Source: Tubulanus polymorphus (lineage: Eukaryota > Nemertea > Palaeonemertea > Tubulaniformes > Tubulanidae). From it: a DNA stretch of 64,000 nucleotides. Position numbers and translations under genes: made by a program. Each line of letters begins with the position of its first letter. The first letter of the stretch is position 1. This document shows, piece by piece, positions 46,185 to 56,836 of this stretch. Under the pieces are notes generated by a model. The model had not been told where the DNA came from. It saw only the letters and a list, made by a program, of their open reading frames with translations, and searched no databases. Location: positions 1,238,001 through 1,302,000 of the forward strand of contig NC_134034.1 in the NCBI RefSeq assembly GCF_964204645.1, in the 5' to 3' direction.

Positions 46185-46375
46185 CCGCCGCGTGTTTCAA
46201 ATCTTTACCGTCAGGTGCTGCCGCTATATACATAACTAGCGGCAAAACTGTAAACTAACTAGGCATGCACGGTATGCTTACTGTGGTAAGCGAGTAACAG
46301 GTTAGTTCACATATTCACCGTTAACGATATGTATAGGGGCAGCAGTTGACGGTTAAAATTTCGCACGGACGATTC
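46185..46375. mobile_element. Short element with ~40-bp inverted ends
   Basis: CGCGTGTTTCAAATCTTTAC, CGTCAGGTGCTGCCGC and TATACATA at the left match, reverse-complemented, TATGTATAGGGGCAGCAGTT, GACGGTTAAAATTTCGCACG at the right. No ORF; probably a MITE. Confidence 0.65.
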
Positions 46376-46892
46376 CCACTGTGGCATGCGAATAATGCAG
46401 ACGAATTCAAAACTGATCCAAATGTCATTCATCAAACTGCGCCAATTGTATGATCTACATCGAGGCTCAAACTTTATATTGAAAATAGATTTATTCTTTT
46501 GCGTGATTTTTAGTAAATTTTTCAAGGAAATTCTTTGTGCCGCGCAGCAGGGGTGGCAACGAATTTTCTGCGGGCCCTTTTAGTGAAATTAATACGAAAG
46601 CAAATTTTTTTTCAGGGCACTTTTCCCCACCCACTAGTTGAGAAGCTGTCCGCAATACAAGATTCAGTTTGCTGTACTTTGCGTCAGGCAACTACCAAAT
46701 ACTTTCTATATATGAGTGCCGAACGCGATACGAAGACATTAGATCCATCCCGCCTCCCTTTTCAAATTCACAGGTTCATTGAGCGCTATCTATAACAATC
46801 TATAACATTAGCAACCAGGAAGCTTTGCTTTCATATTCGTATTTCATCAAGCATCCTTTCACACATGTGAGATCAGTGAGCGACTGAAGAAA

Positions 46893-49757
46893 ATGTCCGC
46901 GTCTAAACTTCTAATTCTCGTGGTTGCGATACTGCTTTGCCGCTATGGTGCCATATCGGAAATTATTGATGAAATCGACAGAACGCCGTGGAGTTCAGAA
47001 AGTAACTTACTAGATTATGAGAAATACCGGTCACTCGGCGGTAGTATGATGCTGTATTCTGGAATAGTCGACGATAAGCGGCGTCCAAACCGACGCGACG
47101 ATATCCTCAGCAGACGCTCTTACTACGGTTGCCCGTCGGTGTGTCGCTGTTATTATCAACGGGGGTAAGTTTGATATCTACTGCTGGGGCGGATTCATAT
47201 CTAAAATTGGAGGCTGGGGTCAAATTGAAAAGCTAAGACAAAGCGGTGTCAAGTGCGGGAGATATCACCCACGACTACACGCGATTAGAAGCGTTTTCAG
47301 AGAGAATGAGCGATCACTGTCTGGACAACCGGCAAATTCAATTAGAGAGAAACGGGCCCGAAACCCCGAACTCGCCCCATCCCTTGTACGTATATTAATG
47401 CTATGACATTTTATTTGATTTTAAAGAAACTTTCTTTTCGCAACATTTGCACCTGAACATATATTTTCAGACATGGTATCGCTAACTGCAGGAATAAAGG
47501 ACTCACGAAGTTCCCCAGAATAAAGAATTACATAAACATTCTTGACTTGTCGCAGAATAGGATAAAGAGTATAAAACCGTTCCGTCGATTGCCGAGATTG
47601 GAACGACTAGGATTCCGGGAAAACGCACTGAGTTCACTGGTGGGACACAAATCACTTCATTATCTACCGAATCTGACACATCTCGATGTTTCATGTAATC
47701 CAGTACAGTCTATTGACAAACAAGCTTTCATGAAGAATGAGTATCTGAAAAGGTTCGCTTACAATTTTATTCTGCTCAACAAGCCTCCAGCATTATCGAT
47801 AAGAAAAGTGTGTAATTCAAAGCACACTGTCGAAGATATTCACAATTTATTTCATTCTTTGCAAAATTGTGCTTTCTTAGAACTTTTATATTTACGAGGT
47901 GCGTGGCTGCTTGAAGCAATTTCGTTGACTACATCAATATTGAAATATTTACCTGTACAGAATTTGAAGTTTTTAAGCCTAATGTGTAATCGAATACCCG
48001 AAATAGATATAGGATTTTTCCATGGGTTTAAAAGTTTGGACATCCTGGAAATGTCATTTTGCAAAACGAATTTTCGAAAGCAACAATTCAAAGGACTCGT
48101 TAAACTTCAGACAATATTCTTGCCACTGAACAACATCCATAATTTGAATCTCACGGAATTCCTTATTTCCAGCCCAAAACTAAACATATTTAACGCATTA
48201 AATTCACCAGGTTTAACTTGCTTCGATAGTCGCACATCATTTCCCAAAAATAACAGACTAACAAAATTACTAATCTCATGTATCATTGGACTGGTTCCCG
48301 GTGAATCACCGTGTGGGGACCATGGTGTTCCCCTCGAGAAAAATTTCTATTTGAGGGAGGACATAAAAAACCTGCGGAATTTGCAAACCTTAGTGATTAA
48401 ATTAAATAGTCCTTTCGTATTCCTATGCCTGAAGTCGTTCGATCTGTTACCCGAATCTATGCATTATATCGGAATAGACAATCTTGCAGGACCGTTTAAT
48501 TATTATCTAAACAAACGATTGCTTCATAACGCGTGCGAAAGCCTTATGTGGAATAAGACGTTTTATAGACTAACTTGGTTAGTCCTTACTGGGACGATTA
48601 TTGGCAGCTGTCCTAGTCATGTACTCCGTCATATCCTGACTAGAGTTCCTTCACTAGAAACACTCGATCTCTCCAGTAATGGAATTAGACATTTGGATAG
48701 AAACACGTTTGAAGCAACACCTAGATTAAAGAACTTGAGGTTGAAGTATAACAGACTGTCCACGATTCAACCAGGTCTGTTAAAACCATTAACGAACCTA
48801 CGCGTTTTGAATTTAGCATCGAATCAACTGAAAACGTTCGATCCTGATGAAATCATGAATTTAAAACATTTTAGATCCATTTTTCTTCTCGATAATACAT
48901 TTGAATGCGATTGTCAACTGAGAAAATTGCGCAATCGGCTAAAAGAGTTAAGTAGTCATAGAACTAGGAAGCATTACTTATACGACTTTAGGGCAGAAGC
49001 CGAACACAATGTAACCACGCTCAAACTCCTTTGTACTTCACCAAGAAAACTATCCGGAGTTCCTATCGCAAACTTTCATTTACATTGGATAGAATGTGAC
49101 AACCACAAAGATATAATCATTTCTCTTTCGACTATTTGCGTCACTGCTATTATTATGGCTATTGGGAGAATTGTTGCCAAAAAGAAATGGCAAATTTACT
49201 ATTGGTGGATGGTAAAAATCAATCGATTTCTACCGAAACTATTACGTATAGCGACGGTAAGCCGTTCTGATGGTATGAAATTTGACGGATTTCTGAGTCA
49301 TAGCATGGAAGACCTTCAATTTGTCTATTTGGATTTCATACCCGAAATAGAAAAATCCAAAGATTTCGCTTCGAAGTTTTGCATCGAGTTTCGAGACTTT
49401 ACAATCGGTGCCTACATACAACAGAACAATATCGACGCTATTTACGGGTCTCGGTGGGTCGTGTTTTTGATGACCGAATCATTCATCGAGGAAAGATGGA
49501 CGGAATTTGTAATAAGCATGGCGGCAAACCGGTGCGTCGAGGAGGGCAATAACATCATACTCGTGCTCGATATCGATCATATACCCGAATCGCGCATGCC
49601 CGAATCCTTGCGGACGATCATTTCAAATGTTGTTTACATGAAATACCCGCGAGACGATAAAGCCCGTTCTACGTTTTGGAAAAAGGTTCGCCTTACCCTG
49701 ATCGGTAAACAGAAAAAATTCATACAGCCAGCTAATATGTATCGATCTAACCGCTAA
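46893..49757 (+). CDS. Toll-like receptor (LRR-TM-TIR)
   Basis: Two exons, 46893-47164 and 47471-49757; 852 residues. Signal peptide at the start (LLILVVAILLC). LRRNT about 80-105 with CPSVCRCYY and ANC; leucine-rich repeats from INILDLSQNRI to LRVLNLASNQL with a loosely conserved middle; a single LRRCT (CDCQLRKLRN to HWIECDN) just before the TM at about 638-660; TIR from about 690. TIR box 1 is FDGFLSHS; box 2 is RDFTIG where most TLRs have RD-x-x-PG; box 3 FW is present (STFWKK). One LRRCT places it in the single-cysteine-cluster type rather than the multi-cluster Drosophila Toll type. Expected role: surface or endosomal pattern receptor signalling through MyD88-like adaptors; ligand unknown. 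No frame break. Possible poly(A) signals at 50871-50876 and 51159-51164. Confidence 0.93.
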
Positions 49758-51461
49758 TCTATTAACATCCAGTACAGCCCCTAATCTTAACATTTGTACA
49801 TAGCGGTGAATTTGGTAACAACTGTAAGCCACCTCATCTCCTCGGCCCCCCTCGTCAACACTTCACCAGGTGACCTGTCTACAGCACCCAGGGCCTGACC
49901 CCAAACCACCTTGCATCGAAAATCAGATCGTCCCAAATTTCCATTGGCAATGATGTAACTTTAACTCCGAGTCGTATCACATTGATATTCATATTTTGCG
50001 AAAAAAATATAATCAAGGAAGTTGAAATTCATAATTCAAAATCAGGAATGTAGATAATTCTATAATATCCCTGTATATTGTGTTTGTTTATTGGTGATCA
50101 TGTGGTATATTGATTGAACTAATGTATAATTGACAAATTACTTTATAAAGCGGAAAGATGAAGTTTATCTACAATGAATTGGTATTGAATTTCGCTCCGA
50201 TAATGGCGCGTGTCATTTGTATATATTGTATTTGCACTTCAAAAGAAATTGAAATATCCACTGAAAAGCATGAATTCAATCGCGTATTGACGCAATTCTA
50301 AACATACAGAGTTCATGCCATTATGATTGGAGTTGGAAGAGTATAATGCGATATTTATTTTCACGTATGACCGTAAGATGAAAATATATAATCGGCTATA
50401 ATCTTTGTATGTACCCCTTGAAGTGCGTTGGATAAAAGATTAAGTTATAAGTAAGCAAAGGAATATTTGATTTGACATTTAGTCTTCGCGCTCAATCAAG
50501 AATCTGATTCCTCCAGTTATCTGCTAGTATGGTCGGCTCTTGGGGTTACGCTGTATCTGGATAAAGGATTATAGTATGTAATCCAAGGAATATTTGATTT
50601 GTCATTTTGTCCAGATTCATAGCTTCATTAGAAGGATTCATGCTCTATTCAAAATTTTTTACTGTTACACATTAATTTTGTGTGTTAGATATATATATTC
50701 AAGCTACGAGCAATTATCTAAATTGCTCGTAGATTCAAGTTTATTCAGAGTGGTATTGATTTGTATTTAAAAATCCTTCTAGATAAACTATTAGTATAGC
50801 CCCGCCCTCTGCTTTGTATATAGATAATAGGTTAATAAGTTACGAAATTGTCATTTTGTACACGAGGAAAAATAAATCAAGAAATTTAACTGTAGTTGAA
50901 ATGAGTGTTTGAACATTGATTCTGCGTGTTGTATATATTCAAGTTCTATAATTGAAAATGATTATTTTTAAGTGTGACATAAAGGTGAATTATGAGTTAG
51001 ATATGTTAAAGTTTATTGAAAGTGATATCATCTTGTATATAATAATTATCCGGGTATAAACTAGTAGGTCCGCTCTTGGAGTGGTTTGTGTAAGGGATCA
51101 AGGCATGTAAACCAAGTGATATTTGATTTGCCATTTTGTTCACGTTTATTCTAGTAAAAATAAATCTTACCGTTGAAATTAGTGTTTGTGCAATTTGCTT
51201 TTGGTGTAAACTTTATGTCAAATGCCAAGTATAAGTCTATAAGGGAGGGAGGGGAGGGGGAGGAGGAGGGGGGGATTACACTTTTCCCGTGGAATTTGCG
51301 ATCGTTCTGGATTCCTGTTTTACTCATATTATTTTTCATCACAGTTTTCGGCGTACTTTGTTTTAATTCCATTACTTTTTTCCATTACTCCGAACCGCAC
51401 ACAAAGATCGAAGATGATTTCGGCATTGTTCTATGGCGCCGAGCTTCAGCCGAGTCTAACC
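49758..51461. other. TLR 3' flank, AT-rich degenerate repeats
   Basis: No coding exon. From 50450 to 51180 a degenerate long repeat recurs (GGAATATTTGATTTG, CATTTTGT, AAAAATAAATC), and a hairpin with CTACGAGCAATT arms lies at about 50703-50731. A GGGA-rich tract lies at 51240-51275. Confidence 0.55.
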
Positions 51462-51607
51462 ACGTGGGTTAAAATGGGCTCGCGACATCAATGCTGGCAC
51501 TCAATCTCACCATGTTGACATCGCACGCGCGCGCGAGGTCTTATCAGTAAGAGTTCGAAGACTGAGTGAGTTAACGCAGTCTATACTGCGAGAGTCGCTC
51601 CGTCATC
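51462..51607 (+). promoter_or_regulatory. ADGF-B proximal promoter / 5' UTR
   Basis: Counterpart of 23400-23545; see ADGF-A. The duplicated upstream block means both genes may share expression control. Confidence 0.65.
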
Positions 51608-54600
51608 ATGAACAACCTAGGATCTACAGCCACAATGATTTCATCGTGGGTATTTCTCTTACTAATACTGAGCCTACCGAACCCGGGCCTATCCCTGAGT
51701 CGAGTCGACTACCTGGCCCGGCGTAAGGCCGTCTTCGACGAGGAATTCTCGACTAGGATCGGGGCTAAATTGAAACTGAACGCGGCCGAAGCGTCCGTGA
51801 ATAAAATACTGATGGATGCCAAACGTAGCGAGATCGCGCAGGGTCTGGCAGACGGCAAATTCCCGCCGTCCAGACATTTTTTCTTGGCTCGAGACGATAT
51901 TGAAAAAAGTGCCGTTTTTAAAATCATCAAAATCATGCCGAAAGGTAAGGGTCACATTCTTATCTTTAAACCTTTTTTATACCTTTTTCAAAGAGCTTCT
52001 AGATTGTAGTGTTCTAGAAATCATTGATTAGAAAATGTCATTAAGAAATTTTTTTTCACTCAAAAATGCAATGAAATCTATTAAAATCATAGCGTTGTCA
52101 ATAAGTTTGTTCGGATTCAAATTTCACTGGTTTCGAACTTTCTAACTTGATCCAAATTGTACCTCTCTCCTCTCCTATCTCTCTCCCTCCCCTCGCTCTC
52201 TCTCGACTTTTTATTTCTCCATCTCTCTTTTAAGGAGCCATTCTGCACGCCCACGATTTGTCGATGCTAGACTTCCACGAGCTGATTAAGCTGGCCACAT
52301 ACTCACCTGATGTTTACATGTGTTTTACTAATGACGGCACATTACAGTTTAAATACATGAATAAACTGCCCGCTAAACCTGGTAAGAACGAATGTTTTAT
52401 TAGAAAAAAGAATATATCGAAAACTTTCAAAAGAACACCACGCCTCGTGAGAGAGAGTCCGAAAGATGACCTTCTTTCAAAACAACAGACCCCGATTTCA
52501 TAGAACAGGTATCAAAATGATCCTATAGTTGGATGCAGAAGCACCCAATGAAAACTTTGAGCTTTTCATGACCCCCCGTAAAAAGTATTGTGGGATGCGT
52601 AAATTGAATTACAGCAACAAGTCTGCAGTGTTCACGATCCTGAAATGTATAGCTCTAATTTAGATGAATTTTTTTAAGTATGGTGTTTATGATTTTACAG
52701 AATGCAGTTGGAGGAATGTAATGAAAGCTCGTGACGAGGCCGCCTCTCCGGAGGCGTTCGACAATATGTGAGTCATCTATTTGTGACAGGTTTAATTAGT
52801 AAAACTAGTCACCACACCTGACCGGCCACCAGTCACAGCACTGTCCAACACGTGACTGGTCACCTGCTACCACACTGTCCAGACAAACTTACAAGCTAAC
52901 TGTATCAAGCATGTATGGTCTGGTGGTTAGCATAGTTGGTTGGCATGCTTGTGGTCGCAGGTTCGAGTCCCGCTTTGGGTTGCCGACGACCTATGGTTTA
53001 TGGCTATTGGGTCGCAGATTCGGTTACGGTGAACCCAAAATCTAATCATCATTTTATCATTATCCCGTGACAGGAAATTTGAACGTATGAAGTAAATACT
53101 TTTTAATCAGTTAGAATCTGAAATATCGGCGATTCATTTTTATCGTTATTTGTTCGACATTTTGTTGATATTTTGATATTTTTATGAAAAATGATTCAAC
53201 GTTATCGCGCACCTGTTACAACAGGCCCGTTTCCTGTGATTAGAATAGATTATTCATAATCAGATCAATTAGTTGCTAAATTTTCCTTTTCACGTTATAA
53301 GTTTTTTACTCCTTTTTTTCTGAATTTATCAACCAACAGGTTGTATAAGAAAATTGGTGCCACATCAAGTTCGAATCCCGAGAATGCAATATAAATTTCA
53401 TTTCTATAATTTTCATAAGCATCACGCAGCTGTACAGAAAACCCGTTATCGTTGCTTTGCGGCTATATTTATTCTTTTCTCCTCGTTTTTCATAAGCATC
53501 ACGCTGCAATGCAGAAAACCCGTTATAGCTGCTTCGCGGCTATATTCATTCTTTTTTTCTTAATCAAATAACTGTCAGGTTGTATAAGAAAATGAGTTTG
53601 GAGACGCCCAACCCGCAGAAACTGTACCCGACGATAAACGCCGTCTGGAAGCGGTTTTTTAACGTGTTTCTATCGATTGGTGGATTGGTACATTACAAAC
53701 CGTTGACGGCTAAATTTCTGGAGGCCGCTTTCAAGTCAGCCGTGGAGGACAATGTGCAATACATGGAAGCGAGATCCCTTTTGACCAAGGTGAAAAATAT
53801 GAAAATACTTATAGAACTTTGGGTTTTCTTAACTTCTTGACTTTTACTTGTACTTACTGATAAGATACCGAAAACTGACCAGCTGCACAGTCATGTCTAA
53901 GTTCATTTTCGTTTTATAGTCAATACCAGTCTGAACTAACCTTGTTTCTAAAGCAAATCTAAAAATGTAAGATTTTTTGATTTAAGACACGAATGTGCAA
54001 CTTGGCCTACTCGGCTTCACGGCAATTATTCCTCACTTACTCGGTAGAATATTGGACCCAGTCCGACGGTTAAGAAAAATTACTATAATTCTAAATTTCC
54101 AGACTTATAACATCGACGGTTCGTTGAACAGTCGCGAGGAATCGTTGGACATTTTACGTTTAGCCACTCAGGAGTTTGTAAAAGATTACCCGAACGATTT
54201 CGCCGGGTTCAAGGTCATTGGCTCGGCGATTCGGTACGTAGCAGTCACGTGACCGACACGCGAATGATAAAGATTATTGATTTGCATATGAATTATTTTT
54301 CTCGTTATTTTTGAAATTGCAGAGCTCAAAACGCGTCGCTGATCGGTGACCGGGTGAAAGAGGCGATCCAATTCCGTCAGAAATACCCGTCGTTCTACGC
54401 CGGATTTGACTTGGTCGGTCAGGAGGACCCCGGACATTCGCTGCTCTATTTTCTCGATGATCTGTTATTACCGTCGCAGATGAACCCACCAGTCGATCTA
54501 CCGTACTTCTATCACGCCGGCGAGACCAGTAATCTAGTTACCTTCTCCCTATGACATCATCAAATAGACCCTTCTTTAACAGATCGTCTCCATAATCTTC

Positions 54601-55500
54601 TTATGACATCAAATTGTCTACTAGTGATTTAATCTATGGACACTTCTAGAACAGATATCTGCCACCATAAATCCCCCTATGACGTTATCAATGATACTGT
54701 TTTGTTTCAGATTGGACCGGGTAGGATGTCCGCCTCCATGAATCCCCTTATGACATCACCAATGATACTGTTTTATTTCAGATTGGAACGGGGAGGATGT
54801 CGATGATAATATGGTTGACGCTGTATTGTTGAATACGTCACGTGTTGGTCACGGGTTCGCCATACTTAAACATCCGTTCGTCGAGAAATCTATTCGAGAA
54901 AAACCGATCGCGGTCGAGTTAAATCCCGTGTCTAATCAGGTGAGAGAGGTAGAGAGAGGTAGAGAGAGATGGAGAGAGGGGGAGAGAGGGGGGAAGGTCG
55001 GAGACAGGTGAAGAGAGTTGCTGAGAGGTCGGCTCAATAAGTGTCTGAATTAAGGTGTATAAATATTTTGTAGGTGTTAAAACTGGTGGATGATTTAAGG
55101 AATCATCCGGCCTCGGCTTTATTCAGCACCGATTACCCGGTGGTCGTGTCTTCTGATGATCCAGCGATCTGGGGAGCTTTACCGCTATCTCACGACTTCT
55201 ACATGGCGTTCATGGGCTTCGCGTCTGCCGAGGACGACCTCAGATTGTTAAAACAACTAGCCATCAATTCGATAAAGTAAATAATATCCAAATATTAGAT
55301 TTAATATGAAATTAAATAGGCTAGATTTTTAACTAAATTTTGTCATCACTCTTGAAATTTCTCTTTTTCTAAACGTGCGCAGATACAGCGCAATGAGCGA
55401 TGAAGAGAAGGTCAACGCGTTTAGACTTTGGCAGACGAAATGGTCGCAATTCATAGACAAAGTTTTAGCTGAAAATCGCTTCAACCAACAAATTAACTGA
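51608..55500 (+). CDS. ADGF: Adenosine deaminase-related growth factor (ADGF/ADA2), copy B
   Basis: Nine exons: 51608-51944, 52235-52381, 52701-52767, 53579-53789, 54103-54233, 54323-54528, 54782-54939, 55074-55276, 55383-55500; 525 residues. Every exon has the same length as in copy A except the last. Signal peptide, HAHD, HAGE, VGHG and SSDDP motifs are all kept, so it too should be an active secreted deaminase. Differences from A include Ser to Leu next to HAHD, CLLTP to SLLTK at the exon 4 end, and QQIN at the C-terminus. Introns 1, 3, 6 and 7 carry the same microsatellites or repeats as A but shorter. Intron 6 has a partial duplicate of the exon 7 acceptor and first bases at about 54695-54740. 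Poly(A) signal at 55682-55687. Confidence 0.95.
52800..53030 (+). mobile_element. tRNA-derived SINE copy, ADGF-B intron 3
   Basis: A-box TGGTCTGGTGGTTAGCAT, B-box GGTTCGAGTCC, and the upstream CACACTGTCCAGACAAACTT. Same intron and same sense orientation as the copy in ADGF-A, so insertion probably predates the gene duplication. Confidence 0.85.
53395..53560 (+). repeat. ~77-bp repeat, ADGF-B intron 3
   Basis: Two units with ACAGAAAACCCGTTATCGCT-type sequence; counterpart of 20085-20310 in the other arm. Confidence 0.85.
54550..54765 (-). repeat. ~79-bp family, ADGF-B intron 6
   Basis: Two to three degenerate reverse-oriented units (CCTATGACATCATCAAAT, GCCACCATAAATCCCCCTAT). Confidence 0.85.
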
Positions 55501-56752
55501 AACAGATCACCACCGACACACCGACCCTCCATATAGCACAGAGATTCAGCAATATCAGAACGACATCGTCATTCGATGTACAAAAAAGTCTTATTTATTT
55601 TTCGACCGTTGAAAAAACAATTTATCTCCTTTTTGTGCAAGTGTCAATCATTTTTTTGTGTAATTAGCATATCGCATTTCGAATAAACCCCGCCCCGTAT
55701 TCATGACTAACTAGAAGATTTGTGCTTTGAAATGTATTCAAATATATATCATTTGCATCTCATTAATTTTTCTTCGCGTTTTTATTGTTGTTTTAAGGCT
55801 CGGAATTAGAAAGAGGTTTGCTGAACCAATTTCTAGTGGAGCAATTCATCCGATATCACCGTGCAGCTTAAAACTAAATTTATCTCTGCTTTCACAAAGT
55901 TGTAGTCAAAATTGTGGTCGTGGCAGATCTATCATATTGTAATCATCATTTTATGTGCTCCTATCCTCTGGTTGATCGTGCTCAAGACGAACTAACATAA
56001 TCCTTTCACGGACCACTCATGCGCAATCTATAGATTGACCGGAAAGGTCAGTTTTTGATTGTTCTGGTACAAAACAGTTTATGGCGCGTACGACAAAAGG
56101 TCACGTTATGACGTGTTGACGGTTCGGTGGACTCAGTTCTATACACGAGAATTTTACAATGAAACAACGGCAAGAATGAATGTTTTTCCTAGGAGAGACG
56201 CGTCGATACGCTCCATAGCCCGATTCCGGGCATACTCACTCATATATATTTCAGCCTGTTGCACATATTGATATTCATTTTATGTTCTGTGTACAAGAAA
56301 TTGATTAATTAATGACTCATTCACCTGATGAAGCTTCTAAACATTAGAAGCGAACGCTCGTGCGTCAAATAAATAGTTAACCCATACTAACCTAGTACTT
56401 CTCATCCCCTTGCTCATTTTAAACCAGGTTAACACGGCTACTCTACGAATATTCTCAAGAAATTCATTATATATAGTAAGATAATAATCATATCGAAATC
56501 GTCACAGTTCGTGGGCTTCGTGTCTGCTGAGGATGCAACTGAGGATTGTTAAAACAGCCATCAATTCGATAAAGCTCATTAGGTTTTAATTTTCTAAAGG
56601 GCGCTGTAGCAATGTAACCACATTCCGTTTGTCGGCTTCGAACGAAATTTACATTAAAAAAAAACATTTCATTATTTTTTCATCTAAAAGAAAATAATCA
56701 TTCGCTGAAAGCGGCTATCGACAAGGCTTTTGTGTCAAATACATTTATCAGC
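55501..56752. other. Outer part of arm B and spacer
   Basis: ADGF-B 3' UTR to about 55700, then 55800-56160 homologous in inverse orientation to 13150-13480 (shared TTCTGGTACAAAACAG, GGCGCGTACGACAAA). An ADGF exon 8 remnant is at 56510-56575. No coding exon seen. Confidence 0.6.
56510..56575 (+). pseudogene. ADGF exon 8 remnant, outer edge of arm B
   Basis: TGGGCTTCGTGTCTGCTGAG, then ATTGTTAAAACAGCCATCAA, TTCGATAAA match the end of ADGF exon 8 (55211-55276) with small deletions that break the frame. Flanking TCACAGTTC is shared with the remnant at 12888-12945. Confidence 0.75.
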
Positions 56753-56758
56753 TTTATT
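56753..56758 (-). terminator. Polyadenylation signal of the CW-PWWP-ARID gene
   Basis: AATAAA on the minus strand about 80 bp after the stop codon at 56837. Confidence 0.6.
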
Positions 56759-56836
56759 TGATCGTTAGAAAAAATATCAAACGTTTAAAACTAACATCTT
56801 CAAAAATCTACGACACAACATTTTTTCGCTCAATAT

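Larger units (their letters stand above)
44907..46892. other. SCAP 3' flank / TLR upstream region
   Basis: Probable SCAP 3' UTR to the AATAAA at 45870-45875. It contains a C-rich degenerate repeat (45040-45205, recurring GGAGCCACC), a 22-bp array, an (ATT)n tract and, at 46185-46375, a short element with inverted ends. No coding exon recognised before the TLR start. Confidence 0.6.

Noticed and set aside
52905-52990. Possible functional tRNA gene in ADGF-B intron 3
   Set aside because: Good A and B boxes but no acceptor-stem pairing, and two more copies with the same non-tRNA flank mark it as a SINE.
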